Part shown: positions 27,993 through 36,389 of the stretch, in pieces
Layout of the letters: every line of letters begins with the position of its first letter
How positions within the stretch are numbered: the first letter of the stretch is position 1
The notes under the pieces: generated by a model
What the model was told of the DNA's origin: nothing
The model's input: the letters and a program-made list of their open reading frames with translations, nothing else
Databases searched by the model: none
Position numbers and translations under genes: made by a program
Origin: Gracilinema caldarium DSM 7334
GTDB taxonomy: Bacteria; Spirochaetota; Spirochaetia; Treponematales; Breznakiellaceae
Assembly: GCF_000219725.1 (NCBI RefSeq)
Contig: NC_015732.1
Coordinates: 3,106,972-3,170,971, forward strand
DNA: 64,000 nt
Direction: 5' to 3'

Positions 27993-28391
27993 TTACTGAG
28001 CGTTAATAATATCTACAGCGGGCCTATCCAGGATGAGATTATCCAGCAGTTCCCGTCCGATTAAATGCTTTTCTACAATGTCCTTTGCAGCCTTTGCGTC
28101 TACCTTGCCGTAAATAACCGTAGGCATACCGGGCATAACAACCTCTACGGTTGGTTCGGAGTGACAAAGCCCCATACAGCCAGTCTGACGAACCAAAACC
28201 TGGTCCACCAGGTTCTTTTCATCCAGGGCTTTCAGGAACGCGTCCAAGGTAACCTTTGCCCCAGCGGCTATACCACAGGTTCCCATACCGACGATTACCT
28301 GAATATTCTTTCCTTCCGTATCCCGCTTGCGCAGGTCATTTTTTTTGGAATCCCTGAGCTTTCTCAGTTCTTCCAGTGTCATCTTTGCCAT
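27993..28391 (-). CDS. hndB: HndB-like [2Fe-2S] ferredoxin subunit
   Basis: 132 residues with a thioredoxin-like [2Fe-2S] fold: GMGTCGIAAGA and QTGCMGLCHSEPTVEV supply the four Cys ligands (CxxxxA-type first pair, then C-x3-C). The N-terminus is a short charged helix (TLEELRKLRDSKKNDLRKRD). Similar small proteins sit between the NuoE-like and NuoF-like genes of NAD- or NADP-linked [FeFe] hydrogenases. It would carry electrons between subunits. It is 16 bp downstream of the ATPase gene and 10 bp ahead of hndC. Confidence 0.88.
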   Translation of the reverse strand: MAKMTLEELRKLRDSKKNDLRKRDTEGKNIQVIVGMGTCGIAAGAKVTLDAFLKALDEKNLVDQVLVRQTGCMGLCHSEPTVEVVMPGMPTVIYGKVDAKAAKDIVEKHLIGRELLDNLILDRPAVDIINAQ

Positions 28392-28407
28392 AGCGATCTC
28401 CTTCGCA

Positions 28408-28956
28408 TTAATCTTCCGCTTCTAAGGAACGAAGATATTGATCCAGCAGTACCTGGGATCCAGCCTCTTCCAGATCACCCAGGACATCCAGTAATTCTGT
28501 TTTCCGTACCTCATAGTTTGCAACACAACCACCCCTCTGCAGGGATCTCCGTACCACAAACTCTTTAGGTCCAGAAAGCAACAGAATCATTCTGATTAAG
28601 CCCGGAATATCCCCCAGGGGAGGGGTATCCACGTTATCCAGGTCAAACCAGGCTGAAACCATGGTTCCCTGGCCTTTTTGAGATGTAATATCCCATCCGC
28701 CTCCGCATTGTTCAGCGGTTTGCACTAAAAAGGGCAACCCCAAACCAACCTTGCGATGGGGATGTTTTATCCCATCGGTATGAAAAGGGTCCAAGGCTTT
28801 CTGCAACTCCTCAGAAGTCATACCCTTTCCATCATCCTGGACCGTGAACCGGAATTGTGTATCCGATTCTTCCAGTATTACCGTAACGATATTGGACTGC
28901 GCTTCAGCTGCATTTTGTACAATATCCAGCACCAGATCGCTGACGGTAAAATGCAT
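28408..28956 (-). CDS. HATPase_c (histidine-kinase-like ATPase) protein in the hydrogenase operon
   Basis: 182 residues. The first 110 are a GHKL ATPase domain with N-box (VLDIVQNAAEAQSNIV), G1 (VQDDGKGM) and G2 (KVGLGLPFLVQTAE). There is no dimerisation or phospho-His domain, so it is not a classical sensor kinase. The C-terminal 70 residues are unrecognised and contain one Cys-Val-Ala-Asn stretch. Such ATPases are often found between hndA and hndB in other anaerobes, implying a role in controlling or assembling the hydrogenase. The mechanism is unknown. Confidence 0.8.
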   Translation of the reverse strand: MHFTVSDLVLDIVQNAAEAQSNIVTVILEESDTQFRFTVQDDGKGMTSEELQKALDPFHTDGIKHPHRKVGLGLPFLVQTAEQCGGGWDITSQKGQGTMVSAWFDLDNVDTPPLGDIPGLIRMILLLSGPKEFVVRRSLQRGGCVANYEVRKTELLDVLGDLEEAGSQVLLDQYLRSLEAED

Positions 28957-28971
28957 ATTTTTTAAACTACC

Positions 28972-29469
28972 CTATTTTGCAGTCTGATACTTTGCAATGA
29001 TATCCGGAAGCTGATCCTTAGTTACCTTTCCATAAACATCGTTGCCAATAGTAATAACCGGAGCTAGGCCACAACATCCGACACAGCGGACCGGATCGAT
29101 CGAGAATAATCCATCCTCGGTAACCCCGTCTTCTTCAAGACTCAATATGGACCTGGCTTCATTAATGAGCTCCTGGCCGCCCTTAAGATAGCAGGCCGTT
29201 CCGAGACAAACGGAAATTTTGTATTTTCCCGGCTTGGTGGTCTTAAAGAAGTGATAGAAGGTAATAACTCCATAAATTCTGGCCAAAGGAATGCCAGTAA
29301 TTCGTGAAGCCTTTTCGGCAGCCTCCCGGGGAATGTAGCCAAAGGTTTCCTGTATTTTGTGCAGGATCATAATGAGGCTACCGGGTTTTGCCTTCCATTC
29401 GTCGATAAACGCGGCCAGTTCCTTGGGGAACTCGATGTCGCGGGAGAGCGTGGTATACGCTGATGCCAT
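28972..29469 (-). CDS. hndA: NuoE-like [2Fe-2S] subunit of the bifurcating hydrogenase
   Basis: 165 residues from the ATG at 29469, which is preceded by GGGGG; a longer frame to 29520 lacks support. The thioredoxin-like [2Fe-2S] domain has ligands in SVCLGTACYLKG and PVRCVGCCGLAPV. The helical N-terminus (LIMILHKIQETFGYIPREAAEKAS) is typical of the NuoE/HndA family. It passes electrons from the flavin subunit. It is the first gene of the operon. Confidence 0.93.
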   Translation of the reverse strand: MASAYTTLSRDIEFPKELAAFIDEWKAKPGSLIMILHKIQETFGYIPREAAEKASRITGIPLARIYGVITFYHFFKTTKPGKYKISVCLGTACYLKGGQELINEARSILSLEEDGVTEDGLFSIDPVRCVGCCGLAPVITIGNDVYGKVTKDQLPDIIAKYQTAK

Positions 29470-29520
29470 GGATACCCCCGAAATATATAGATAAAAAAGT
29501 ATCGTATAAACGACGGGCAT

Positions 29521-29549
29521 ATTTTATATCTTGTCAATAATTTATGCAA
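29521..29549 (-). promoter_or_regulatory. possible promoter of the hydrogenase operon
   Basis: Reading down: TTGCAT (29549-29544), 17 nt, TAAAAT (29526-29521), giving a leader of about 45 nt. A TTGACA lies inside the spacer without a well-placed -10, so the assignment is uncertain. Confidence 0.35.
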
Positions 29550-29642
29550 GTCGACTGTAATTTTAGTTTTTATCTATATAATTTTACCTTTATATAACAA
29601 CAAGGAAATCACCTAGAACCATAGTAGTACAACTGCGAGTAT

Positions 29643-30344
29643 TTACGGTTTCCATGCAATCTGGTACACCAATGGGTTCTCAAGAACTAATAGATCTACG
29701 AAAGGGATGACAAAGAACGCCTTAGACCCCGATCCGCTACCACCAAGTACTGAACAAATTGTGCCAGGAACATGTACTTCCAGGGTAATCTGGCTGGATG
29801 CAATCTCCTGAGCAATAGTCTTGCCATAGACAGAAGTAACTAGCGTAAGATAATCCGCTGGGGAAAGCTTTTCTCCGGTTATTATTGGTGCCATAAGCGC
29901 ATCTAGGTAATCCCTTATTTCTGGGGTAAACAAACTGAGCAATTGAGATGTGGATTCCCTGTTCAAGGTCACACTAAAGCGAGATTCCTCTTTTACTAAT
30001 ATTTGTTGTACAAAGAGAAACCGTTGTGAAAGCTTTTCAGAGTCTACAATCCGAAAACGGCCTTCCAACCCCTGCGGTGCTACATCTTTGGTAGCAACCA
30101 GAGCAAGTTCTGGCACCTTTTGAAAGGATGCGGTAATTTCAGCGGCTGAAATAAGCGCCCCTGTACTCTTTTGGTTAGAACTACTCAAATCGTTTAATAA
30201 AGAAGCCACCTTAGGTTTTATACTTCCCGTAAAAAAGACATCCACTTGTTGATCTGAACGAAGAGTAGCTACCATAGAAACAGAACAGGCGCTCAAGCTC
30301 AGAACGCAATTCATCAATATGAATAAATAAGAATGCAGTTTCAT
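29643..30344 (-). CDS. lipoprotein of unknown function
   Basis: 233 residues with a signal peptide ending in lipobox LSAC (Cys20). The mature part shows no recognised domain. It has alternating polar and beta-prone segments, an Ile/Val-rich C-terminus (AFFVIPFVDLLVLENPLVYQI) and a Gly-Ser run (GGSGSGSK). It stands alone, downstream of the hydrogenase operon's promoter region but on the same strand, and is divergent from the acyl-CoA synthetase. Envelope location is the only safe inference. Confidence 0.68.
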   Translation of the reverse strand: MKLHSYLFILMNCVLSLSACSVSMVATLRSDQQVDVFFTGSIKPKVASLLNDLSSSNQKSTGALISAAEITASFQKVPELALVATKDVAPQGLEGRFRIVDSEKLSQRFLFVQQILVKEESRFSVTLNRESTSQLLSLFTPEIRDYLDALMAPIITGEKLSPADYLTLVTSVYGKTIAQEIASSQITLEVHVPGTICSVLGGSGSGSKAFFVIPFVDLLVLENPLVYQIAWKP

Positions 30345-30466
30345 ATACCAATAAACAACCTAGTTACCAGAATAGCACACTTATGTTACATTTTAACGAA
30401 ACATTTTACTTTATTCCGTGTCAAATGAAATATCTTACCAACACAACTATAGACGAGGTTAGATTG

Positions 30467-32179
30467 ATGAATACAGCCACCACACCTTGGGCCTTCCTGG
30501 ATAAATATCGGGGAACTTATTTTAACGGAGAATGGCCAACCTTACCAGAAATGTTCCGAATTACCGTACAACGGTACGGTGAACGGCCCTGTTTTACCAT
30601 TTATGAAGGTGATGAGCGGATCAGCCTCACCTATAACGAAGCACTCACCAAAATTGAAGCGGTAAGCCGATGGCTCCACGCTCAGGGAATCCGCAAGGGT
30701 GATAAGGTGGCAGTGACGGGGAAGAATTCCCCTGAATGGACAGTAGCATATCTAGGGATTCTTTTTGCGGGTGCTACCGTGGTGCCCATCGACTATCAGC
30801 TTAAAACTGATGAAATTGAACTTTTACTCCGTACTGCCGATGTGGCAATCCTCTTTGTAGACGAAGAAAAACATAATCACTTTGTTGAACAACCGGGTCA
30901 GCTTACGACAATTATTTCTCTCAAAAAGGGTGTTGGAACCTATATTTACGACCTGGATGGCCCCCAGACCGAGATTGTACCAGCAGCAGAAACTGATCTA
31001 GCGGCTATCCTCTTTACATCCGGAACCACGGGTAATCCCAAGGGGGTAATGCTTACCCACAAGAATCTCGTTAGCGACTGCTACATAGCCCAAAGCAACC
31101 TGACCATTTATCACACCGATGTATTCTATGCCCTGCTACCCATTCATCATTCCTATACCATGCTGGCGGTCTTTATCGAAGCTATTTCGGTAGGGGCCGA
31201 ACTGGTCTTTGGGAAACGGATTGTAACGAAGGCCATACTGAAGGATTTAAAAGAGGCCAAGGTAACCATGTTCCTTGGGGTGCCCATGCTCTTTAATGCA
31301 GTCTTGAATGGTATTATGAAGGGCATTAAAGCTAAAGGACCGCTTGTTTACGGCCTCATTCGGGTAATGATGAGCATCTCCGGGTTTATTAAAAAGGTCT
31401 TTAAGGTTAATCCGGGTAAAAAAATGTTCCATTCAATTCTGGACAAGGCGTCCCTTTCATCAATCCGCATCTGTATTTCCGGCGGCGGACCTCTTGCCCC
31501 CAGAATCTTTAAACAATACAACCAGCTGGGGATCGATTTTGTCCAGGGCTATGGATTAACCGAAACCTCTCCCATTATTGCCCTGAATCCTAAGGAACAT
31601 TACAAGGAAACCAGCGTGGGTAAGGTGCTTCCAATGACCGATTTACGGATCCTTAATCCAAACGAACAAGGTATCGGGGAAATTATTGTTAAAGGACCTA
31701 TGGTAATGCAAGGCTATTACAAAATGCCGGAAGAAACCCGGGAAACCTTTACCGAAGATGCTTACCTGAAAACTGGTGACCTGGGCTACCTGGACAGTGA
31801 GAACTACCTCTACCTGACCGGCCGGGCGAAAAACATGATCGTTACCGAGGGTGGAAAAAATGTATACCCAGAAGAAATAGAAAACGAATTCCAGCTTTAT
31901 GGAGAAATTGAACAGATCCTGGTACGAGGATACCTCATCGATGCGAAAATGAAAACCGAAGGCATTGAAGCCCTTGTATATCCAAACCAGGAAGCCTTTA
32001 AGGATGAGGTCGGAGCATTAAAGCCCAAGGAAGAAATTAAGCGCCGGATTGATGAAATCATCACCGAGGTGAACCAGCGGCTTAAACCTTACCAGAAAAT
32101 TGAGCGGGTCACCATTCTGGATGAACCCCTCGAAATGACCACCACCAAGAAAATAAAACGGAACGCCGTTAAAGTATAA
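30467..32179 (+). CDS. AMP-dependent acyl-CoA synthetase (long-chain fatty-acid CoA ligase family)
   Basis: 570 residues from the ATG at 30467, which has GAGG 8 nt upstream; open frame continues to 30383 without a site. ANL-superfamily landmarks: P-loop LFTSGTTGNPKGVMLTHKN, A5 GYGLTETSP, A7 LKTGDLGYL, A8 GRAKNMIVTEGGKNVYPEEIE and a C-terminal catalytic Lys in TTTKKIKRN. It activates a carboxylic acid through an acyl-AMP to acyl-CoA. Chain length cannot be read from sequence, though length and order resemble long-chain ligases. It may help take up host or environmental fatty acids. It is a single-gene unit. Confidence 0.9.
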   Translation: MNTATTPWAFLDKYRGTYFNGEWPTLPEMFRITVQRYGERPCFTIYEGDERISLTYNEALTKIEAVSRWLHAQGIRKGDKVAVTGKNSPEWTVAYLGILFAGATVVPIDYQLKTDEIELLLRTADVAILFVDEEKHNHFVEQPGQLTTIISLKKGVGTYIYDLDGPQTEIVPAAETDLAAILFTSGTTGNPKGVMLTHKNLVSDCYIAQSNLTIYHTDVFYALLPIHHSYTMLAVFIEAISVGAELVFGKRIVTKAILKDLKEAKVTMFLGVPMLFNAVLNGIMKGIKAKGPLVYGLIRVMMSISGFIKKVFKVNPGKKMFHSILDKASLSSIRICISGGGPLAPRIFKQYNQLGIDFVQGYGLTETSPIIALNPKEHYKETSVGKVLPMTDLRILNPNEQGIGEIIVKGPMVMQGYYKMPEETRETFTEDAYLKTGDLGYLDSENYLYLTGRAKNMIVTEGGKNVYPEEIENEFQLYGEIEQILVRGYLIDAKMKTEGIEALVYPNQEAFKDEVGALKPKEEIKRRIDEIITEVNQRLKPYQKIERVTILDEPLEMTTTKKIKRNAVKV

Positions 32180-32203
32180 CAGAGCAAGGTTTTCATAATA
32201 TAG

Positions 32204-32235
32204 GGTCTTCTATACACTGTGGTTTATAGAAGACC
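32204..32235 (+). terminator. hairpin after the acyl-CoA synthetase gene
   Basis: GGTCTTCTATA and TATAGAAGACC are perfect 11-bp arms around a 10-nt loop, 24 bp beyond the stop. A T-run is missing, so termination by it alone is uncertain. Confidence 0.5.
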
Positions 32236-32398
32236 TACCATCCAAGGGTATACTACAACTATAGACCATTCAAATGGTCTCCAGGACAGACCTGAGCAAT
32301 CAAAACCTGATCTTTCAGAACATGCTGAGTACCATATCACATTTTATCATAATACATCATTGCATTTCTATTAATATTTACTAAACTTTCATATAGAT

Positions 32399-32478
32399 CC
32401 CGGCAAAGTGGGCCAGCAACCTATCTTGCAACGGGACTATAAACAAAGGCTTCCATAAAAAAGACATGGTTGCCTGGG
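32399..32478 (+). other. candidate structured 5' leader of the cytidylate-kinase-like gene
   Basis: CCCGGCAA (32399-32406) can pair with TTGCCTGGG (32470-32478) with one bulge, enclosing about 63 nt and covering the first bases of the GGGGAGG ribosome site. The closing stem and its position suggest possible translational control. Known riboswitch cores were looked for and not matched. Confidence 0.3.
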
Positions 32479-32487
32479 GAGGTTACT

Positions 32488-33153
32488 ATGGCAGTACTTA
32501 CCATTTCTCGAGACATTGGGTCTGGTGGTCTTGAACTTGCCCGCCGTACTGCAGAGCTGACCAACTACCTCATTGCTGATAAATCCGTTATAGAACACAT
32601 CATGAGAGAATATGGATTTGTCAATTTTGATAAAAGCTATGAATCATCGGGTAGTTTTTTCAGTGCAGAGGAAGAACTTACCGAACGGACTCTATCTTTT
32701 TTGGATCAGGTGATTCGGGCTATTGCAAGGACCAATAACTGTATTATCATTGGCCGTGGGGGCTTTGTCCCATTAACCGGTTTTAGCGATGCAATCCATA
32801 TCAGGGTAACGGCCCCATTTTCGGTTCGTGTTGATCGCGTCATGAGAGAAAGTAATCTCTTGAGCCGTATCGATGCTGAACAAGTTGTGCTAAAAAAGGA
32901 TAAGGCCCGCCGAGGCTTCCTTGCCCGATACTACGGGGTACGCTGGGAAGATACTGTTCCCTTCGATATGGTAGTAAATGTAGACATCTTTGGGATCGAT
33001 CCCCTGGCACATCTGTTGGCTGATACTCTGGATCAATTAATGAGCAAACAGGTTAATCCTCCTTCGGTTCAAGATATTTCGGTCGATCCAATCCTTCTCG
33101 AAGTGGCTCAAAAGCAACTCGCTGAACATTATGAGATAGAACAGGATCTATAA
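32488..33153 (+). CDS. cytidylate-kinase-like family protein
   Basis: 221 residues from the ATG at 32488 with GGGGAGG 6 nt upstream. It matches the Cytidylate_kin2 (PF13189) pattern: N-terminal TISRDIGSGG in place of a full Walker A, IIIGRGG in the middle, VTAPFSVRVDRVM and an Arg-rich lid-like segment (KKDKARRGFLARYYG). True CMP kinases have a different NMP-binding insertion, so the substrate is unknown. The C-terminal 40 residues are an unassigned extension. It is monocistronic, with a possibly structured leader. Confidence 0.82.
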   Translation: MAVLTISRDIGSGGLELARRTAELTNYLIADKSVIEHIMREYGFVNFDKSYESSGSFFSAEEELTERTLSFLDQVIRAIARTNNCIIIGRGGFVPLTGFSDAIHIRVTAPFSVRVDRVMRESNLLSRIDAEQVVLKKDKARRGFLARYYGVRWEDTVPFDMVVNVDIFGIDPLAHLLADTLDQLMSKQVNPPSVQDISVDPILLEVAQKQLAEHYEIEQDL

Positions 33154-33214
33154 AAGGCTCGCACTATACGACAGAGATCTATAGCCAGTTTCTATGTAAA
33201 AGATACAGCCACTT

Positions 33215-33940
33215 TTAGTCCTTCCGGCATCGGCTGAGGGCAGCAGAAAGGAGGGGTAGATCAATTTTCCCTGCAGCCAATGCCTGCTGGCATTCTCTCT
33301 CATGAAGGGGTAGTTCAAAGGCTCTGCGCCCCACATGTTCCGGATAATGGGCATCGGAACTGGTGATAAGCGGATACCCAAGAGTTTGTACGGTAGGTGG
33401 CAGTCGGACACACTCCAGAGCAGACCAAGGACCGGCTGACACAAAGCCAAGCTGACTTGTCATGGAAAAAGCAGGCCGATCCACATGGGCGGGTATAACT
33501 AAACCGCCAAATTGCTCTACAAGGGGGCCTATTTCATCAAGCCCCAATTCCAGTGCAGATCCTAGGTATATGTCAATTTCCCCTTCTATTTCATCGTGTT
33601 CATTCACTATAACCTGGTCGCCAAGACGCTCCGGATCATGAGGAATCGGTGGCAAAAGAGTATGCACGTACTCACCCAAGGATAGAGCCTTTTCTAAGGT
33701 ATCAAAGAGGCAGAGCACATGCACCTCTTCACGGGTGGTAGCTTCCATTCCAAAGATTGGTATGATGTTATAGGACACGCAAAGTTTTGCAAAGGAAGGA
33801 CAATTGGCACAGGTGTTATGATCGGTAAGAGCAAGGATTTTTATCCCCCGACGAGCCGCCTCTTCGACAAGAACCCGTGGAGATAAATCCAGTGAACCGC
33901 AAGGAGACAGGCATGAATGGTTATGCAGATCTGCCAGCAT
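33215..33940 (-). CDS. PHP-domain protein
   Basis: 241 residues of the polymerase-and-histidinol-phosphatase fold. Metal-binding landmarks are DLHNHS (His6, His8), ALTDHNT, GMEATT and SSDAHYPEHVG near the C-terminus. Some family members are nucleotidases or phosphatases; the substrate here is unknown. It is the last gene of a compact operon with two DRTGG proteins, a CBS-HATPase protein, a HAD phosphatase and a carbonic anhydrase. In other anaerobes similar PHP genes are found near bifurcating hydrogenase genes, so it may belong functionally with the operon at 24-29 kb. Confidence 0.82.
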   Translation of the reverse strand: MLADLHNHSCLSPCGSLDLSPRVLVEEAARRGIKILALTDHNTCANCPSFAKLCVSYNIIPIFGMEATTREEVHVLCLFDTLEKALSLGEYVHTLLPPIPHDPERLGDQVIVNEHDEIEGEIDIYLGSALELGLDEIGPLVEQFGGLVIPAHVDRPAFSMTSQLGFVSAGPWSALECVRLPPTVQTLGYPLITSSDAHYPEHVGRRAFELPLHERECQQALAAGKIDLPLLSAALSRCRKD

Positions 33941-33948
33941 ATTTTGAT

Positions 33949-34287
33949 TTAGGCGTAGCCCAGCAGTGTAAAGAGACGGCCTGAGGTTATAAATTGATTT
34001 TCAGCGGTCCGCACGATAGCAACCCCTTCCTCTCGTGCAGCTTCGATCATATCCTCTGGGACCGGTCGAGAATTACAGATGATAATTAATGTGATATTCA
34101 CCAAGGTGGCTACCGCTACCGTATTTTTATGGGCTTGAATAGTAATCAGAGCTCCCGCAGCTTTTGCATTAGCCATGACATCGGATAGAAGGTCTGAAGT
34201 ATAAGCCCCCTCAAGGTCCGTATCTTCGAACCGGTCTTGCACAACTTCACATGAAAGGGTCTTAATAACATCACTGATTTTCATCAA
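33949..34287 (-). CDS. DRTGG-domain protein (copy 1)
   Basis: 112 residues. The whole protein is a single small alpha/beta domain of the DRTGG type (VVQDRFEDTDLEGAYTSDLLSDVMANAK ... VNITLIIICNSRPVPEDMIEAAREEGVAI). The name motif is replaced, as often happens. DRTGG domains sit next to CBS and acetyltransferase domains and probably bind a nucleotide or act as adaptors. It overlaps the CBS-HATPase gene by 4 bp. A second paralog is at 36026 in the same operon. Confidence 0.75.
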   Translation of the reverse strand: MMKISDVIKTLSCEVVQDRFEDTDLEGAYTSDLLSDVMANAKAAGALITIQAHKNTVAVATLVNITLIIICNSRPVPEDMIEAAREEGVAIVRTAENQFITSGRLFTLLGYA

Positions 34288-35213
34288 TCCTGCTCCTTGG
34301 TGTTTTTAAGGTATATAACCGAAACCACCTTTGTGGGACCTCCCAGGGTGGACTCTATCGTAAATTCATCGGAGACCCGTTTCGTATTGGCAAGTCCCAT
34401 ACCAGCACCAAAACCTAAGGAGCGAATCCATTCATTGGCAGTGGACCAGCCTTCCTGCAGGGCAAGCTCTATATTTTCTATACCCGGGCCGGTATCCAAG
34501 GCTGTAATAACGACCTTGTCGCCTTGAATTGAACAGCTAATGGTGCCTCCATAGGAGTGTACCACCTGGTTAATCTCCAGTTCATAACTTGCTATAGCAA
34601 TACGGCGGATAAGTTTGGGATCCAGATTAAGTGCTTTGAGGGCTTTTTTTATTTCGGTAGATGCATGACCGGCACCTTCAAAATCATACCGGGTAGTACT
34701 AAATTGCAGTTCTTTCACCGAGGCCGCATCCGCAGCTGGGGGCGGATTATTTTTTTCAAGCCGTAGTACCTCCCGGTTAATTTCCACAAGAAGTGTACGG
34801 ATAACATCCTTGGAGGTAATAATACCTACCAGTTCCCTGGCCTTATTGAGAACCGGAAAGCGGCCATATCGGTATTTATTGAGGTATGAAATAGCAAAAG
34901 AAAGAGGCATATCATCTTCCAGCACAATAACATTCCGGGTCATACGCTTTTCGGCTATATCATCTATGTAACCCTTATCGAGGGCTGTCACAATGTCATC
35001 TATGGAAACAATACCCAAAAGCCGCTGATCCTCAGCAATCGGTACACCGGTAATATAGTTTTCTCGCATCAACCCCTGTATGTGCCGTAATGTATCAGTC
35101 CGTTTTGCAGTAATAAGAGCAGTGGTCATTACATCTTTAATTTTGAGCCGATAAATGAGTTCTAGAATCACTGTTGGGGAATCGAAGGTATTGATGGGAA
35201 TATCATCCTGCAT
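34284..35213 (-). CDS. CBS-pair plus HATPase_c protein (anti-sigma/kinase-like sensor)
   Basis: 309 residues. Two CBS motifs (about 24-150, KDVMTTALITAK and RMTRNVIVLEDD) typically bind adenine nucleotides. They are followed by a GHKL ATPase domain of the anti-sigma/RsbW type (about 175-305) with the N-box ELEINQVVHSYGG, LDTGPGI and GFGAGMGLANTKRVSD. The architecture suggests energy-state sensing coupled to a Ser/Thr kinase or partner-switching output; no antagonist is adjacent. It overlaps the DRTGG gene by 4 bp and the HAD gene by 11 bp. Confidence 0.85.
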   Translation of the reverse strand: MQDDIPINTFDSPTVILELIYRLKIKDVMTTALITAKRTDTLRHIQGLMRENYITGVPIAEDQRLLGIVSIDDIVTALDKGYIDDIAEKRMTRNVIVLEDDMPLSFAISYLNKYRYGRFPVLNKARELVGIITSKDVIRTLLVEINREVLRLEKNNPPPAADAASVKELQFSTTRYDFEGAGHASTEIKKALKALNLDPKLIRRIAIASYELEINQVVHSYGGTISCSIQGDKVVITALDTGPGIENIELALQEGWSTANEWIRSLGFGAGMGLANTKRVSDEFTIESTLGGPTKVVSVIYLKNTKEQD

Positions 35214-36033
35214 GGTCCTGCCCCTTAAGGATATACTGTTCTACAAATTCAGCTACCCCATCTTCTTCATTAGTCTTGTTAGTTATTGCCTTTGCAATAG
35301 CCTTTATTCTCGGATCCCCATTTGCCATGGCTACTCCAAAACCAGCCCAACGAATCATACTCTCATCATTCATGCTGTCTCCAATGGCCATAACCTGACT
35401 ACGGTCAATTCCAAGTAACTGTGCCACTATTGCCAGAGCTTCGCCTTTACCGGTGGCAGGAGGAAGAATTTCAAGGAAATAGGGCTTACTGGTAAAAATA
35501 GTCACCCGATCCCCAATAAAAGTCTTTAGTATCGTTTCCAGAGGACGCAATAAGGCAGGATCTCCAGGAACAACCATTTTTTGAGCCCCCGCAGCGAGGA
35601 AACTCCTAAAATTATCAACCACAACCTGCCGCTGACCGGTCAGTTTTTGATCAATATCTGCATATTCATTCCGGCGGGATACATAAATTGTTCCTTCATC
35701 ATAGATCTGTACTGGAAAACCTTCCGCATCGACTAGATCATAAACTGCAAGAGCAGCTTCCATAGGAAGAAAAAATTCCTTAATTACTGTACCGGTGTGA
35801 CTTTCCAAGATAGTGGTGCCATTATTGCAAACGAGATACCCCGGCCGTTTATGCAAGCCCAGATCCCGGGCATAACGGTCCATCGCTGCAGGGGATCGGC
35901 CAGAGGCAAGCATAACAATAACCCCCGCTGCTTCTACTCGTTTTAAGACATTTTTTGTATGAAACGATATGGTTAAATCTTCACGAAGAAGCGTGTCATC
36001 CAGATCCAGAGCTAACAGCTTAATTTCATGCAT
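35203..36033 (-). CDS. Cof-type HAD-superfamily phosphatase
   Basis: 276 residues. HAD motif I is ALDLDDTLL, motif II is MLASGRSP, the conserved Lys is in GKGEALAI and motif III/IV is MAIGDSMNDESM. It belongs to the Cof/YbjI subfamily (type IIB cap), which hydrolyses sugar phosphates or flavin precursors; the exact substrate cannot be inferred. It overlaps the DRTGG gene upstream by 8 bp and the CBS gene downstream by 11 bp, so it is co-translated within the operon. Confidence 0.87.
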   Translation of the reverse strand: MHEIKLLALDLDDTLLREDLTISFHTKNVLKRVEAAGVIVMLASGRSPAAMDRYARDLGLHKRPGYLVCNNGTTILESHTGTVIKEFFLPMEAALAVYDLVDAEGFPVQIYDEGTIYVSRRNEYADIDQKLTGQRQVVVDNFRSFLAAGAQKMVVPGDPALLRPLETILKTFIGDRVTIFTSKPYFLEILPPATGKGEALAIVAQLLGIDRSQVMAIGDSMNDESMIRWAGFGVAMANGDPRIKAIAKAITNKTNEEDGVAEFVEQYILKGQDHAG

Positions 36034-36379
36034 CGGCTGTTCCTTTTTCCAATAATTTACCTAGGGCAACACAGGCCTGAAACATTGAAAGAGGGGTAGA
36101 TAGTACGGTGATTCCGTGTTCTTCGGCTACTTTTTTCATCGTTGGCTGTGGGTTTTTATCGTTAACAAGCAATACTCCTTTAGCACCTACAATATCAGCT
36201 GTACGAATTGTTTGTTCCGATGTTAGAGAAGTAACGATGATGGCATTTTCCAAGTCTGTTACCAACACATCACTCATCAGATCGCTCGCCACCACATGTT
36301 CTATTATAACACCAGAGAAATCATCGCCTTTATTAATAACATGAGCAGGAAGTTGCTCAATAATATCAAGAAACGTCAT
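36026..36379 (-). CDS. DRTGG-domain protein (copy 2)
   Basis: 117 residues. It is a single DRTGG-like domain (HVINKGDDFSGVIIEHVVASDLMSDVLV ... GAKGVLLVNDKNPQPTMKKVAEEHGITVLSTPL), homologous in layout to the protein at 33949. It overlaps the HAD gene by 8 bp. It follows the carbonic anhydrase gene by 10 bp. Role unknown; the pairing of two DRTGG proteins with a CBS-HATPase suggests a signalling complex. Confidence 0.75.
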   Translation of the reverse strand: MTFLDIIEQLPAHVINKGDDFSGVIIEHVVASDLMSDVLVTDLENAIIVTSLTSEQTIRTADIVGAKGVLLVNDKNPQPTMKKVAEEHGITVLSTPLSMFQACVALGKLLEKGTADA

Positions 36380-36389
36380 TCAGACTCCC

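Larger units (their letters stand above)
32180..32487. other. 308-bp intergenic region with a hairpin and a possible structured leader
   Basis: The region holds an 11-bp perfect hairpin at 32204-32235, then about 160 bp of A+T-rich sequence with no open frame or obvious promoter pair, and a possible folded leader at 32399-32478. No tRNA or known riboswitch motif was recognised. Confidence 0.5.

Noticed and set aside
32399-32478. Cyclic-di-GMP (GEMM) or SAM riboswitch, suggested by GGCAAAG and GCAACC words
   Set aside because: The conserved cores and helix order of those classes are not there, so only an unnamed candidate structure is reported.
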